Shown here piece by piece: positions 38,849 through 50,748 of a stretch of DNA of 64,000 nucleotides. The position numbers and the translations under genes were made by a program. The notes beneath the pieces were generated by a model that searched no databases, was not told the DNA's origin, and saw nothing but the letters and a program-made list of their open reading frames with translations. Source of the stretch: Ptiloglossa arizonensis. Lineage: Eukaryota; Arthropoda; Insecta; Hymenoptera; Colletidae. Each line of letters begins with the position of its first letter. Within the stretch, counting starts at the first letter, position 1. The DNA lies in assembly GCF_051014685.1 (NCBI RefSeq), contig NC_135053.1:1736001-1800000 (forward strand). Reading direction: 5' to 3'.

Positions 38849-40842
38849 TAACTCGAATACGAGATCGGATAGGACGAACGTTTATACGAATGTTTTCTTA
38901 TTACTTTTGTATACTAAATTTGCCGTTAAAATTATATTCATGTACTCCAAAAAATTGAAATCGCAATAATTTTCCTCGCATTGTGAAAGACACATGTAGT
39001 CTAGAGTCTTCATAGTAAAAGATTCTTTTTCTCGCCATTATCGTTACTTTTGAATTTTGTAGCACCATCTTTGATTTAATTTTGAACAATATTTTTTCTA
39101 ATATTGTCTAATTTTCTAATAAGAAACTATAATAAAATCCTACTATAATAATAGTAATATAATCTGTTAGAGCGTAAATGTGCAGAATACTTGGCTTAGA
39201 TCACTGTTCTTTTCTTTGTTAATAATCCACTTTTTGTTTGGTATCATTGATGACCTCAAAACTTCATTAACACCAGCATTACCAAACGGGGGTCAATTTG
39301 AACTGTTTCAGACTTCCTTTTAAAATTACTTAATTATTAACCGTGTATTTGCTTACAACATTCGTGATCAATTATTGAAATAGACAACTAATGGTACTTG
39401 TAAATTAATTTGTCCTTTTCCCATTTAATTTTGAAAATACGTGTGCGGTGTGATAGAAATAGGAATACGTTCACCGTTGGTGATTCTAGTGTTAAACGTA
39501 AGAAAACTGATTTCTACGAAATAATTAATACACCAACGATATTTCGAATCGGACGGCATGGATTAGTTTGAACGAATGTGCATTGTCGTCATTAATCTCG
39601 TCCAACCTTCCGTTTCTTCTTTATCTCCCAAATAGAAACCATCGATTTTAAACTTCTTCGTAGAAATTATAATCGTTTGGCTATCTGCGTCGTTTCTCTT
39701 CTTAGTTAAAAATAAAATATCATTGACGTTTGTCTACTTACGCGTGTAAAATCATTCAAATTGAACTCGACGGCTTCGAACTGAAATCCCAGCCAACTGG
39801 TAGACACTTCTCGAGCATCTGTAATTTAATTTGTATACAGAAATTATATGCAAGGTTTGGAAAATGTCTAGTGCGCGTGAATTGCAAACGCGTGTTAAAT
39901 TAAGCGCTCAACGATATTCCATTAACAATATCCGTAACGAAATAAATGATCAATTACAATTGGAGCGCGTGTAGAGTATGAATTGTATGCACGTATCCCG
40001 TGAAGGGAAAAAAGTATACGCGGTGTAACAGCATAATTAAACTCTGGCACAATAGAGCGTCTGACCTATACCTTCCGGTCCGTGAGTCTTTTCCAAATAT
40101 GCACAAAGACTCGGACGACCGAATTTCATTCCTTTCTTTTCAATTGAGGGGTCTGCAGAGATCTTAAATGAAATATTCATCTCATTTCCTTTTTCCATGT
40201 CGCTAGGCATCGCGCAGTTAAGGAAAATTAAACGTAACGTGCAAGAAGAAATGTTCGCAGGTCCAAGGACACCAATGGAGACATTTTGGTAATCCATTCG
40301 CGTGTAGAAAATTAGCGCGTGACTCTATCGCAGTGCATCCTGTGAACCCTGTGAGCGAACCCTGTACAGCCTTTAGAATTAAAAAATTCTCCAACGAACG
40401 GTAGTCGAACGATCGATGAGACCCAAAAAGATGAATAAACGAGTCCATGGAGACGAGCATTGTCGAATCGGGAGCACGTTAAATCCTCGTAAACCTTAAA
40501 GGAGACGAAAAACTTTGATTCGATTATCGACCGTGCTGGTCGATTAATTTTTGCTCTTAAAGGAAAAAAAGAAAAAAAAAACAGAAAAGAAAGGAAACCT
40601 TACCCCGTGATGTAACGCCTAGATGCATGCAATCGCGTAGACCAAACGTTCGCGCAAGAAAATTAACCGACGAGTCACGTTAGCGTTTGGGATTCGTGAT
40701 CAGATTTTCAAAATTGTACCGCAATGCTCGTCTCGATGTGTTGTCCGTTCACGGTCGATAGAGTACAAAGCGAAAGATTTGAGAAAAGCAAAAAAGAAAC
40801 GGTAATGCCCGTAGAGAGTTTTAGAAGATTCACTGAGCAAGG

Positions 40843-40863
40843 GTTGTCTTTCCGGTGTTGCAG
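40843..40863 (+). other. 3' splice acceptor before the coding exon
   Basis: A pyrimidine-rich run ends in GTGTTGCAG, with the AG at 40862-40863. A plausible branch region (CACTGAG) lies about 30 bases upstream. Base composition changes here from AT-rich to G+C-rich. The exon would begin G|ATG, so either an untranslated exon is joined directly before the start codon, or an upstream coding exon contributes more N-terminus. The sequence alone does not decide between these. Confidence 0.6.
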
Positions 40864-40864
40864 G

Positions 40865-41731
40865 ATGCACGCGGTTGGATTGCACTCGGCGCTGGCCATC
40901 AAGCGTCAGAGAAAGCGCCGGGACGAGCAGCGTCGCGCCCGTGAGCGCCGTAATAGCGCAATGTCGGGTGAGAGCGGCTTGACATCGCCCAGGGCTTCGA
41001 CCGGTTCCTTGGATCATCATCCGAGACACCACAAATCTGGACCGAACCGCTCGGCTGGCCAAGGCATGTTGGATACAAAGGTGGTCACGTCGATCGGGAT
41101 GCTCCACATCGGCGTGGTGTTCCTGGTCCTTGGTGCTTTTCTACTGATGAGCGGTCTCTTACCCGGGGATCTGGCCCAGTGGGGCACCAAAGCTTCCGGT
41201 GGCTGGTGGAACGAGCTGGTGGCGATCGGGCTGTTCGCTATATTCGTCGGGATCTTCTTGATCATCCTGAACCGAGTGATCGCTAAGAAAGAGGAGAACG
41301 ACTTGGAGGAGTACGTGCAGAGGCAACTGACCAGGTCCAGGTCCGGTCACAGACTCGAGAGAGACGCGGAGACCGGAGGATTGACCACCAAACACGCCAG
41401 GAGAGCGAAACAGATGCAGCAAGTGGCTTCGAGCGCATCCATCGAGACGGAGAACGAAAAGGACTCGGGATCTCCGCCTAGGAGTCCTCCACCGGCTTAC
41501 TCGCCACCACCAACGATGAACGGAGATCACCAGGGTGTACAGTCGGCGCTCTATCTCGAACAGATCACCGAGGAAGAGATCATCAGCGATCGCGTGGAAA
41601 CTTCGACCACCAACAGTCTCAGCCCCGGCTCGCCGAGCGAGACCAGGGAACTATTGCAGAATCCGCGATACTCCAAGCAGAACGGGAATCCTCAGCAGGC
41701 ACATCGACCTCTTTACGTATCCAGAATCTAA
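40865..41731 (+). CDS. Two-helix membrane protein with PPAY tail (288 aa), probably a last exon
   Basis: I do not recognise the family. From the ATG at 40865 the frame runs 288 codons to TAA. Residues 13-30 are very basic (KRQRKRRDEQRRARERR). A Ser/Gly/His-rich stretch follows. A first hydrophobic helix lies at about 74-98 (GMLHIGVVFLVLGAFLLMSG), then a short loop with a WW pair, and a second helix at about 116-138 (LVAIGLFAIFVGIFLIILN). The tail is charged and Ser/Pro-rich, with a PPAY motif at 209-212 and an acidic patch near 232-242. PPxY motifs bind WW domains, for example in Nedd4-type ligases; that role here is inference. A hairpin with both ends cytosolic is the simplest topology. The start was chosen because G+C content and codon-like character begin here and a splice acceptor precedes it. 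The frame stays open upstream to a TGA at 40697, which would give 335 codons, but that part looks intronic. M33 (40961) is an alternative start. Confidence 0.85.
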   Translation: MHAVGLHSALAIKRQRKRRDEQRRARERRNSAMSGESGLTSPRASTGSLDHHPRHHKSGPNRSAGQGMLDTKVVTSIGMLHIGVVFLVLGAFLLMSGLLPGDLAQWGTKASGGWWNELVAIGLFAIFVGIFLIILNRVIAKKEENDLEEYVQRQLTRSRSGHRLERDAETGGLTTKHARRAKQMQQVASSASIETENEKDSGSPPRSPPPAYSPPPTMNGDHQGVQSALYLEQITEEEIISDRVETSTTNSLSPGSPSETRELLQNPRYSKQNGNPQQAHRPLYVSRI

Positions 41732-43271
41732 GAAATGCTCCAAGTCCCAGCAGAAGTTCGAACGATCGTCTCGTACAAGGATCTCATATCGGGAGCAAAT
41801 TCGGCGACGCGACTTTTACCACGACAAGCGTTTTTATAACTTGATATCGTGGAACGATGTGCTTTCTACCTTTTTCACCATTAATCCTATCGATCCTGCC
41901 GTACACCCAATGGGAAGCGTTTAACGATGACGGGAATTTGCTCAGAAAGTCGTTTAAGTAAATGGGCTTTCCGAATTAGGTGTTAAAAGTTGAGCAAACG
42001 AGAAAAAAAGAAAAAGAAGAAAAAAAAGAAAAGTAACAGTCGCGGAAGAAACGTATCGTACTTCGACTCGACGAAACATTCCATTATTCAGCTAGCGATT
42101 CTCCATATCTCAAACTGAAACCGATGTTCATCGGGCTCAAGTACCGCTGTAACAAGCTACGAACGAAACTCCGAGTTTTTGAATCTTCGACAGTTAGACC
42201 ATCGAAGTTATCGAGATCTCACGAGTCGATTAAGACGGCTACTCGAGACTACTCAACGTTCGAGATTTCACTACTGTGTTGCGCAACTAACTTGGCCGCC
42301 ATTGGCAGCTTTTTCCGACGATACGTTCTGCCAGAAGAGCAGGGGTGTTCGATCATCGAACGATTGCAGAGCTTGAACAGTGGGACCAAGGTTTTGTTCT
42401 CGAGTTTTTGCTAGAAATGCAACAGTTGGGACACGCATATACCACAGTAATTCCATTTATGCCGAACGAATCAGAGAGACTTCAGTTGCGAAACTGAACT
42501 CAGATTATCCGACCGAACCTCTGTACACGAAAGTGTGGCATTTCGGGAAGGAAGGCCTTTTAACGAGGGATCTGAGATTCGTTGCTCAAGGATCTAATAG
42601 CTTGTCGGTTACTCGTATTCAAATTCTAGAATTTTCGTATCGCACAATGCTCGATGCATGCAATTGACTATCGAGCAAAGAATCGATTAAAACGTTACGG
42701 TGTAGTCTACTTACTCGAAAGCATAGTCTCGTAAACAGTATCTTCGATTTCGAATAGGACCCGCCTTCTTCGAAGTTCGAGATCCTGGTGGAGTCGCATT
42801 TCAACGCGATTTATGTTCAATCAGCAATCGTTCAAGCTGAACGTAATTCCACTCGAAGCAATTTCCTGTCAGGAAGTCCAGCTGGAACGATACCGAACGT
42901 AGAAGGACAAGATGTCCTTTTATGTGCCAGAGGAAGAAGTCTTTCGACGTCGACAGCCGGGAGGAAATCAATTTCCTCGACGAATTACAGTAGTGAGATC
43001 GTTGTGTCACGGGCCATCCTCGCAATTCAGGAGTTCGCAAACCGAGATCTCGATAATTTCAAACGCGAGCAAAGCTGCAGGCGATGCTCTCAAATCTCGA
43101 TACATATATCGAGGGATCAGAATTGAAACGAATGCAACGACATACGTACAGTCTTTCGATATCGCGACGAACGTAACCACCGAACGCTTCTATTCGTTAA
43201 AAGAAAAGGAGAGGACGGTCCTTCTTTCCCTGTATTTCAAACGTAAAAACGTAATTCTTCGTTGGCTACCA

Positions 43272-43319
43272 TTTCGCGATACGTTTCGCGGTACGTTTCG
43301 CGGTACGTTTCGCGTTTGC
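43272..43319 (+). repeat. 12-bp tandem repeat, four units
   Basis: Four head-to-tail 12-base units of the form TTTCGCGGTACG; the first has A for G and the last drifts at its end. It lies in the CpG-rich stretch taken as 3' UTR. Each unit is a multiple of three, which is why several frames remain open through it. Confidence 0.85.
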
Positions 43320-43708
43320 TCGTCGATTCGAACGCAGAGAAACGACGAAAAACAAATCGAGATTCGACGGTTGCATCAACGACGAACCCACGCGAAAGGA
43401 AAAAGATACAAAAAAAAAAAAGGAAACGCAAAATGATTAAACTTTTCGTCCATTGAAGCTTTCGTGGGGTGACGTTTTCTTAAGGAATCTTTAGAAAAGC
43501 GAAGGAAAGTTTCGATCAGATTTAATCCTCGTTACAAAGACCGTACGAAGTAGATGTAAGGGATCGATCGAGATGCAAAATTGTCCGAGCTCTCGCGGTG
43601 TTCGATGGCGCGACAAATATTTCGAGGATATTCCATGCGGATTTAGGATCTTGACGTTATCGATGATTCGTGTCCTGCGCGTGAAAGAGATTTCCGTGAT
43701 ACAGATGA

Positions 43709-43714
43709 AATAAA
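43709..43714 (+). terminator. Candidate polyadenylation signal AATAAA
   Basis: Canonical hexamer about 2 kb after the stop codon, with a G-rich segment roughly 75 bases further on. It is the first exact AATAAA I noticed downstream of the coding exon. Use of this site is inference; nearer ATTAAA variants could serve instead. Confidence 0.3.
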
Positions 43715-43735
43715 TGCACCGGCGAAACGAAAGGA

Positions 43736-46284
43736 AGAAAAATTCAACGGAATGTTCGATTCACGGTCAAAAGATGTCCAGAGTGGGGGGAGAGAGGCTC
43801 GCGGGAGGTTGATTAAAGTCGACTTAAGCAAAAAAAAACAAACAAACAAACAAAAATGCACTCAAGGACCAAGATTTAATTAATTCGAGAGGGAAGGTAG
43901 ACAATTTTAAGGTGGATCGAGGACGATGACGTCGAGAAAAGAAAAGTACCGCGTAGCTGATGTTTTTTGCTCGCGGGATATCAGTAATTAATTCATCGAT
44001 TAATCATCTGTATCTGAAATTCGATTAGTAGAGGTTTAAGGAAATATGAAAGAAATTTTCAACGCCAACATACTCATTACACTTAATAGTTATCGTAAGT
44101 AAGACGGGCCCGTGGTCGGAGCTGTGTGTATTTAGAAGCACAATTTATCGAAACGAATGTTCTTTAACATTTAAGAAAATCGGTCCCGACGAACCGCGGG
44201 TCTTGTATCAGTCATTGCACTTGCAAACATCGTTCACATACGTCTAGCTTACGAGATTTGTATCACGTAGTCGCGTAGCTGGTCGATTCGATCGTTAGAC
44301 ACTGATAGTTTAATTGGTGATCGAAGGCGGCGAATCAAACAATCGGCTGCTTTCCGATTACGGGTATGAATTCAATCCGATGATTCAGTTTTACGTTTAA
44401 TCGGTACGTTGGGTTTCGATAGTGATCAACGCGAGGATTCTCCCGTTCAAAGTGTTTGGTCACTTATAGTTTAACTTCTTCGAGTTGATCTCACAGTTCT
44501 TTATAAAAGACACTGAACAGTCGAACTGTAGGAAGTTTGAATAGCATTTCTAATCGAAGAGAATATTTTAACGCGTATAAGTATACATCGTTCGGATGCC
44601 GTGAAGCAAGAACAATTTGTGTTGCGAAACTTTGGTCCACGAGTATCGAGTGACCCAAAAAGTTCGTGCATTTTTGTTTCGCGACGGAATCGAGATACTC
44701 GCGAAACCTCAACAGGTTGTGTTTTATTTCGAGAAATAGTTTTCGTCGCACGCTACAGTCGAATCGAAAACGATCAGCTATTCAAGAACGGTCACCGCCA
44801 CCGTGGCGTTCAACTAACCTCACATTTCGTGCATATCTACGCGCACAAACCGCCCCTCTCTCGAACAGAGAGACGAACCAACACGGTGGAAGAGTAAGCG
44901 AGTGCTCGCGATTGGGGACGTGGCCTTGGCCGACCGGTTGATCATCATCCTAGTATAGTAATTCTATCTCGATAAAATACAAGTTTATTAAAACTCCAGA
45001 TTCTCTATTTTAACCAGCCAAAATACGATTCTTGACTTTACTTTCGATGTAATATAAAATTCTCTGTATACGCAAATTGTTAATCTTCGAAGTTTTATCA
45101 ATCTTCTCTCGTGCAAGTTCACGCGAAATCTATTTACTCGTTTCGAACATTTCCCTTGAACTCTGTATTATATCTTTCCGTAAATTCAGCGTACGTTGAA
45201 GTTGACTCTGTCGCAATGGCGATCTTCGGTAGGTCGATATCAATGTTCGATGGTATTTCTTTGGAAAGTACGCCATCGTGTGATCCGACGCGCGATGCAA
45301 ATTTTTCGAAACTGATTTTGTATCATCGGTCGCAGTCCTTCGAGCGATGTTAATCCGAGTCAGCATTCATCGTCTTTCGTACATTCCACGTAATTTGCGT
45401 TGAAACTGCTTTGGAAAAGCCGCGGGAACTTTAGCGGTTTCGTGATAATTTTGCTATCCATCTGAACATTTTGTTAGGAATGAATTTTCTTCCGCATCAG
45501 GGGGGAGGGGTATCTCGTGGGAGAACTTAAAAAGTTTCCAATTTACGAAACTCTAATTAAAGTAGAAAATTGCGTCCAGATTCGGGCACAGTTATCATTT
45601 CGTTCCGTTCGCGGTATCCGTGTAGTTTCGAAGTAAATCCCATTGCGAACTATACTTGTTCGCGAAACGCGTTACGATCGAACGCTGTTCGAACTCATAC
45701 ACGTTGCATTTAAGATTGTTAAATGGGACAGCTCCGATCTGTTTGGCGTTCCAGATCGCTTCTTTGGAACACCGAGTGTCCAGTGACTGATAGCGCAGTA
45801 TCGTTAAGATAGTCTGTAATTTTAATAACGCTATATTCCATTTTATAATACCTTGGGTATTTAATTACATATGCTAGCTTTAGATGGCAAGATATTTCGG
45901 AAATGGCCCGTAACTCCTTCGATGATTCGTGCGCGTTTCGTCTTCGTTTCGCGCGCGATTTCGGTCCAACGAAGAGAACAACGGAACGACGGTTCCGTGG
46001 ACGAAATTTCTCGAACAACGTTGGAGACGAGACGAAACAACTCGTTCGAGGTCGTTTTCGAATATCCTTAACAAGAAAATTGCCACGCTCGGGCGCTACC
46101 ATTCTGTGATCCAATGAAAAATTAATTAAACTCATACCGAGAAAACGTGAATAATGTTCTTTCGAAGAATCTTACTCTGTACATATATATTATTATTATA
46201 CATCTCTACCTTTTTTAAATCGGGGCACCGTGTGTATTTATTAGCGAACGAGCGAGAGCGAAAACACGAAAGAAAGAAAGAGAG

Positions 46285-46288
<4 letters not shown>
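43736..46288. other. CpG-rich non-coding stretch downstream of the gene
   Basis: Sequence between the candidate poly(A) site and the (GA)n tract. It is denser in CG dinucleotides than most of the window. Open frames of 60-138 codons occur on both strands at once, notably at 45719-46135, with no recognisable protein features. An A-rich CAAACAAACAAA run sits near 43835. This could be a longer 3' UTR form, regulatory DNA or neutral sequence; I cannot tell which. Confidence 0.4.

Positions 46289-46354
<66 letters not shown>
46289..46354 (+). repeat. (AG)n microsatellite
   Basis: An uninterrupted 66-base AG run inside a longer purine-only tract (about 46267-46365). Apparent Arg/Glu or Ser/Leu open frames across it are low-complexity artefacts. 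It is the complement of the (CT)n tract at 26693. Confidence 0.97.
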
Positions 46355-46365
<11 letters not shown>

Positions 46366-49054
46366 GTGAAAGGGAAGAAAGCAGCGGTGCCCTGACTTTT
46401 CGCACTCCGCGCAATTCCAACTTTTTGTATGCTCTTGCGAAGTTGAGAGAAAGAGAGAAAGAGAGAGGAATTGTCTTCGCGAGTGATTTCGTCGCGAATC
46501 GATTCGGGCGAGGCGAGGCGAGTTCGAGAAACGATTAACAAGAAGCGAGACGATTTGGTTCGATTGAATGTTGAGTGAAAGTGCCTTTTGCGATGTGTTT
46601 CATATTCCCTGTAGCTTTTCGGTGTTGAAGGAAATCGGTTGATTTCTTTTAACAATTCCGTAGCGTTTACGTTTGCCAACGATAACGACCACAGAAATTG
46701 GATCGATAATATTTATCAAGGATTCAACGAAGAATATCGAAACGTTCTCCTGATTTCTGACGCTAAACGAATCTTGTATATTTTGTTGCTCGGACGAAGA
46801 GAGACAATTACGTGATTCGTGGTACTATCGATCGAGAGGTTGTTCCTCGTTAACGATATGAAAAAAAATTAACTTCGAGATTCTGTTGAACGAAAATATT
46901 CAAGTGTCTATTGAAACGATTGAATACATTTTCCATGCTATAGTAGAGGCTAGATTTTTGACTCTTTACAACAAGCGATCGACTATCCTGTTACTTGCCT
47001 GGAAAAAGTGAAATGGGAAACGATGAATGATCAGACACTCGGTCTGGTTACAATACAGATAGAGCCTGAACGTCCGTAAGTGTTGACTCACAATATCTAC
47101 GAATTTTTTGACACTAAGTCAAGGCATATGATGAACCTGTAACAATCGTATTTGTGGCCTTGATCGATCAAAATTCTTTACCTCCACTATAACATCGTAC
47201 CGACTTTATCAATTGACAAATTGTTCACGATGTTCCATTTAAGACGTATAAAATTCCACGAGCTCGATTTCGTACGAGTCAACCCGAAAAACACTTCCAT
47301 TCATTTGTTCGTTAACAATGTAACTCGGCTTAGTATATAAGAACGCGTTAAAGTACTGTATTCCTGGATTTTTTATGTCATTTCTCTTAAAAATATTTTA
47401 TTCCGCGCTGGTTGAATCAACGTTATCGATACAGAATGTTTTTTATTTCGTTTTCTGAATTACGAATAAATATAACTATGCTGTTGCGCACCCACGTGGG
47501 GTATTAAAACGTCGATATCTCGATTAAAATCGAGTCTGTCGAAAGTTTATGTTGAATAATAAAGTTTCCAAATTTAATTTTCAATAATATTCGTTATACA
47601 CCTTTTTGCGTAAAAGCAACGGCAAGCAAGATATCGTACGTTTTATGGTCGATGCAACTTTGACAACTTCGTATTGCAAATATTTTTGCGATACCGTGTT
47701 GAATTAGATTTTAAGTTGGGCGACTCAAAGAGCGTTTCGGTTAATTTTTCGTAACGCGGTAACAAACGAACAGACGAAACTGTGTTTTATTTACATAGAT
47801 TTAAAATTTATTCTGTCACGAACAATCGCCCTCCTTTCGATCGTACCACAAATTACGCCACACCTTGTAAATGTATACAGCGAGTGACTTCAGTATTCGG
47901 ATATCGAACGCTTTAATAAGTTAGTGCTTTGTAATTAAGTCTATAATGAAGAAGATTAATATATAAGCGACTACAAATCCTGATGAGAGATTTTGAGAGA
48001 ATAAATTTTTCATTTAGCCATTAATTAAATTTAATTGGTTGAACAGTCGTCTAGCAAGTAAAAGACACGAATTCTATCTTAGTAAACAAATTGGCCTACA
48101 CTTTCTCTCCTTGCGTGTAAAATATAATTTCTTATTACGTTAACACGTCGAATCTAATTAAAAGAAACTTTTTAAATTATCGAGTGGTTTTAATATCGTA
48201 TTTGAATCGTTTGTTGAATATTAAAGTTACTCAGGCTATATCGTATACCGGGTGACATTCCACTTTATTATATATTTCATTTGCGATTAAAAGTACGAAG
48301 AAACGTTTCAACGCAACAGTTGCATAAAAAGAAGTAGGTGCAGAGAAAATATTTTTTAAAATTCATTTTGTTGAAAGTACTCGAACTTATCTCTATTTTC
48401 ATTAGTACAAAAGTATATGGTTTTTCTCTACATCGAATTCAATGATACGTATATATTTTATAATTAAATTAATCACTCACGTATCGAATCGAAATAAATC
48501 AATATCAAATAAGGTTACATTTAATTATTCGTTTATATCCGCAGTGATTTCACTAATTAACGTATAAGTAATTTAACGATAAAACATGTACGTATCGTAA
48601 GTTGTAGAGAAAACATCATCGAAAACGTTGATCGCTCAAAAAAAAAAGAAATGTTCGGATAATTGATCTTTGCACCTCAACTTCCTAATAAGACCATTCA
48701 ACTTCTGTTTCGAATGTTTTCTTCGCGTATAAAGGAAAGTCAGATAATTACTTATTCCATTTTACGCAAATCACGCTGTACAATTATATAAGCGAATTTA
48801 TATTATTATTTAATAGAAAACGCGCGTCTCGTTTTAGACGATTGGTTTACTTCTTCCATTCCTTCGAAACTGAAAGGCTGAAACTGCAAATTAACTTTAA
48901 CGATAGGTATACCTCTGTACTTCTCTCGTCTTAATTTAAAGATCTATTTATCTTCTCTGAAGGCGAACTTATTCTGTATTGTACCGATTGTAACTTTTTT
49001 ATTGCTGTATATTGTAATGAATTTTTAATGCGCGTCAGATTTCCTGTTAAGAAT

Positions 49055-49184
49055 ATATAATATATACATATATAAAATATATATATATATGTGTGTGTGT
49101 GTGTATATATACATTTATATATATGTATGTATATGTATATATATATATGTGTGTGTGTGTGCGCGCGTGCGTGTGTATACATAC

Positions 49185-49250
<66 letters not shown>

Positions 49251-49262
49251 ACACACACACCT
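49055..49262. repeat. Compound (TA)n/(TG)n/(CATA)n microsatellite
   Basis: Alternating blocks of TA, TG, GTAT and CATA repeats over about 200 bases. Long Tyr/Ile/His frames on both strands are artefacts of it. Confidence 0.95.
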
Positions 49263-49332
49263 GTATCTACTCATAAATAGGAGGAGTGGCTCTATTAAAA
49301 TTGACGGGTTTCAAGGCACGTTAATTACGGGG

Positions 49333-49365
49333 TACAGAGATGTCCTAAAATAAGTGGTACAATTA
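49333..49365 (+). mobile_element. Isolated CAGGGTG-family end
   Basis: TA-CAGAGATGTCCTAAAATA then AGTGGTACAA, which shares the AGTGGTACAA subterminal box with the left end of the element at 57836. No right partner is identified. Confidence 0.35.
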
Positions 49366-50552
49366 CTTTTATGTAGTACCATGCGCACACATGTAGAATG
49401 TGAAAGCTTTAAGCTTTAAAAGAAATGGAACTTGGTGCTGTGATCGAAGATCTTTTCGAGGAGACATCGGCCAGTAAAATACTGTACGCGAAACGATGCA
49501 TTCCACCTTTATTATACTTATTTCTACTAAGAGTCAGTATTTCTATCGCAAGACGAATTAATTAAAAGCAACGAAAATTGCCAAAACGAAATTCGTATCT
49601 TTCATTCATTTCCATACGTTGGGAAATGTTCAATCTAACGCTATTGCATTTTATTGGAAAATAATATAAGACTAGTAAGGAAATTATGTAAGAAATGCGG
49701 GACAAAAATACAAGATTATGAACCAATTACAGTGTAGTAAAAAAAAGTTCATTCTATATTGTATTAACAAGCAAACTTTGCATAGATGTAATCACAGCGA
49801 AGGCTTTCACGCAAACATGAAATTGCTTTTTGCAAGTTACGTATGTCGCTATTCCGCTTTCTGCCTTTAAGTAGCTTTATCGAGTCGCAGCCGCACTTTT
49901 TTCCAATATTCATCCCGTGAGATATTGTTGACCGATTCAAACTGTTGTATTTCCACTCTGAAAATAACCATTCATTATTTTCAACGTACGAAGACACTAA
50001 TTGTCTTGCCGAAGAATATAGTTTTCTACAGGCACGCGTTACTTCGAATATGTCCTTTAATTAATTTCGAATAATTACTATTCTTACTGGGTCTATTCAT
50101 ATCGGCACAAAGTCTTCACCGTACTGGCATTAATGTCTCACAATTTTTTTTCACGGTATACAACACAATAGTCGTAACGCTGTACAACAGAAAATTCTCT
50201 TGCTTGTATAATACGCAATTAACGTTTTCTACCACGTTTCACCTAATGACGCCTTATTAAAATTTTCTGCTTCTTTTTATTTTTACATGCCATTAACGTC
50301 TCCGCCGAAAAATCCGGCCACGTTTCGTCATCCGCTCCAGATAAAAAGAAAAGAAAGATAAGAAACAACTGGCGCTGATGGTCACCCGCGAAGGGAACCT
50401 CGAGCACAGAACGTTCCGCGAGGAATTTCATCAAGACTTTTGCGGAATTCGATCGGTCGTTCGACTATTCTTTCTCTCGTGATTGCGAGTCCGAGGGTCG
50501 CGAAGAAAGCAGTCGAGTGTTAATTAAGAAATATATACGGCGCCTCAATATG

Positions 50553-50748
50553 GATAGTGTCTTGCACATTGTCTATAGTCTATAGTGTCTTGCACACTAT
50601 CTATAGTCTCTAGTGTCCTGCACACTGACTATAATCTATAGTGTCCTGTACACTGGCTATAGTCTATGGTGTCTAGCACACTGTCTATAATCTATAGTGT
50701 CCTGTACACTGGCTATAGTCTCTAGTGTCTTGAACACTGTCTATAGTC
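50553..50748 (+). repeat. 28-bp dyad minisatellite, seven units
   Basis: Seven exact 28-base units start at 50553, 50581, 50609, 50637, 50665, 50693 and 50721. The consensus is CTATAGTGTCYTGYACACTG followed by NCTATAGT. Each unit carries an internal dyad, AGTGT-5 bases-ACACT, intact in five units and with one arm base changed in units 1 and 5. Units 4 and 6 are identical, which suggests higher-order or conversion events. Confidence 0.95.

Larger units (their letters stand above)
31001..40600. other. Mostly AT-rich non-coding stretch
   Basis: No supported gene. Contains elements at 33061, 36588 and 38582, an isolated end at 34667 and a small G+C-richer island at about 33230-33900, where both strands stay open for 80-99 codons. 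No frame has recognisable features. Confidence 0.45.
41732..43735 (+). other. Candidate 3' UTR of the two-helix protein gene
   Basis: After the TAA at 41729-41731 the sequence stays G+C-rich and CpG-rich with no intron-like AT drop. The first canonical AATAAA I see is at 43709-43714, followed by a G-rich stretch; ATTAAA variants lie at 42686-42691 and near 43434. Several frames stay open for 60-170 codons on both strands, but none has a recognisable domain, so I read them as stop-poor UTR. The end point is inferred from the AATAAA only. Confidence 0.35.
46355..50552. other. Non-coding stretch with compound microsatellite
   Basis: No supported gene. A compound AT/TG microsatellite occupies 49055-49262, and a CAGGGTG-like end lies at 49335. 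Composition falls back to AT-rich after about 46.7 kb. Confidence 0.5.

Noticed and set aside
40724..40864. 47 extra N-terminal codons of the two-helix protein
   Set aside because: AT-rich and unlike the rest of the protein. A splice acceptor separates it from the coding part, so it is probably intron read-through, though not excluded.
42912..43436. 174-codon open frame on +
   Set aside because: Lies in CpG-rich, stop-poor sequence after the gene, crosses the 12-bp tandem repeat, ends in a poly-Lys artefact, and overlapping frames are also open.
45719..46135. 138-codon open frame on -
   Set aside because: Up to five frames are open here at once; Arg/Ser-rich translation with no recognisable fold.
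46215..46679. 154-codon open frame on -
   Set aside because: More than a third is a Ser-Leu run from the (GA)n tract.
48931..49260. Tyr/Ile/His-rich open frames on both strands
   Set aside because: Translation of the compound TA/TG microsatellite.
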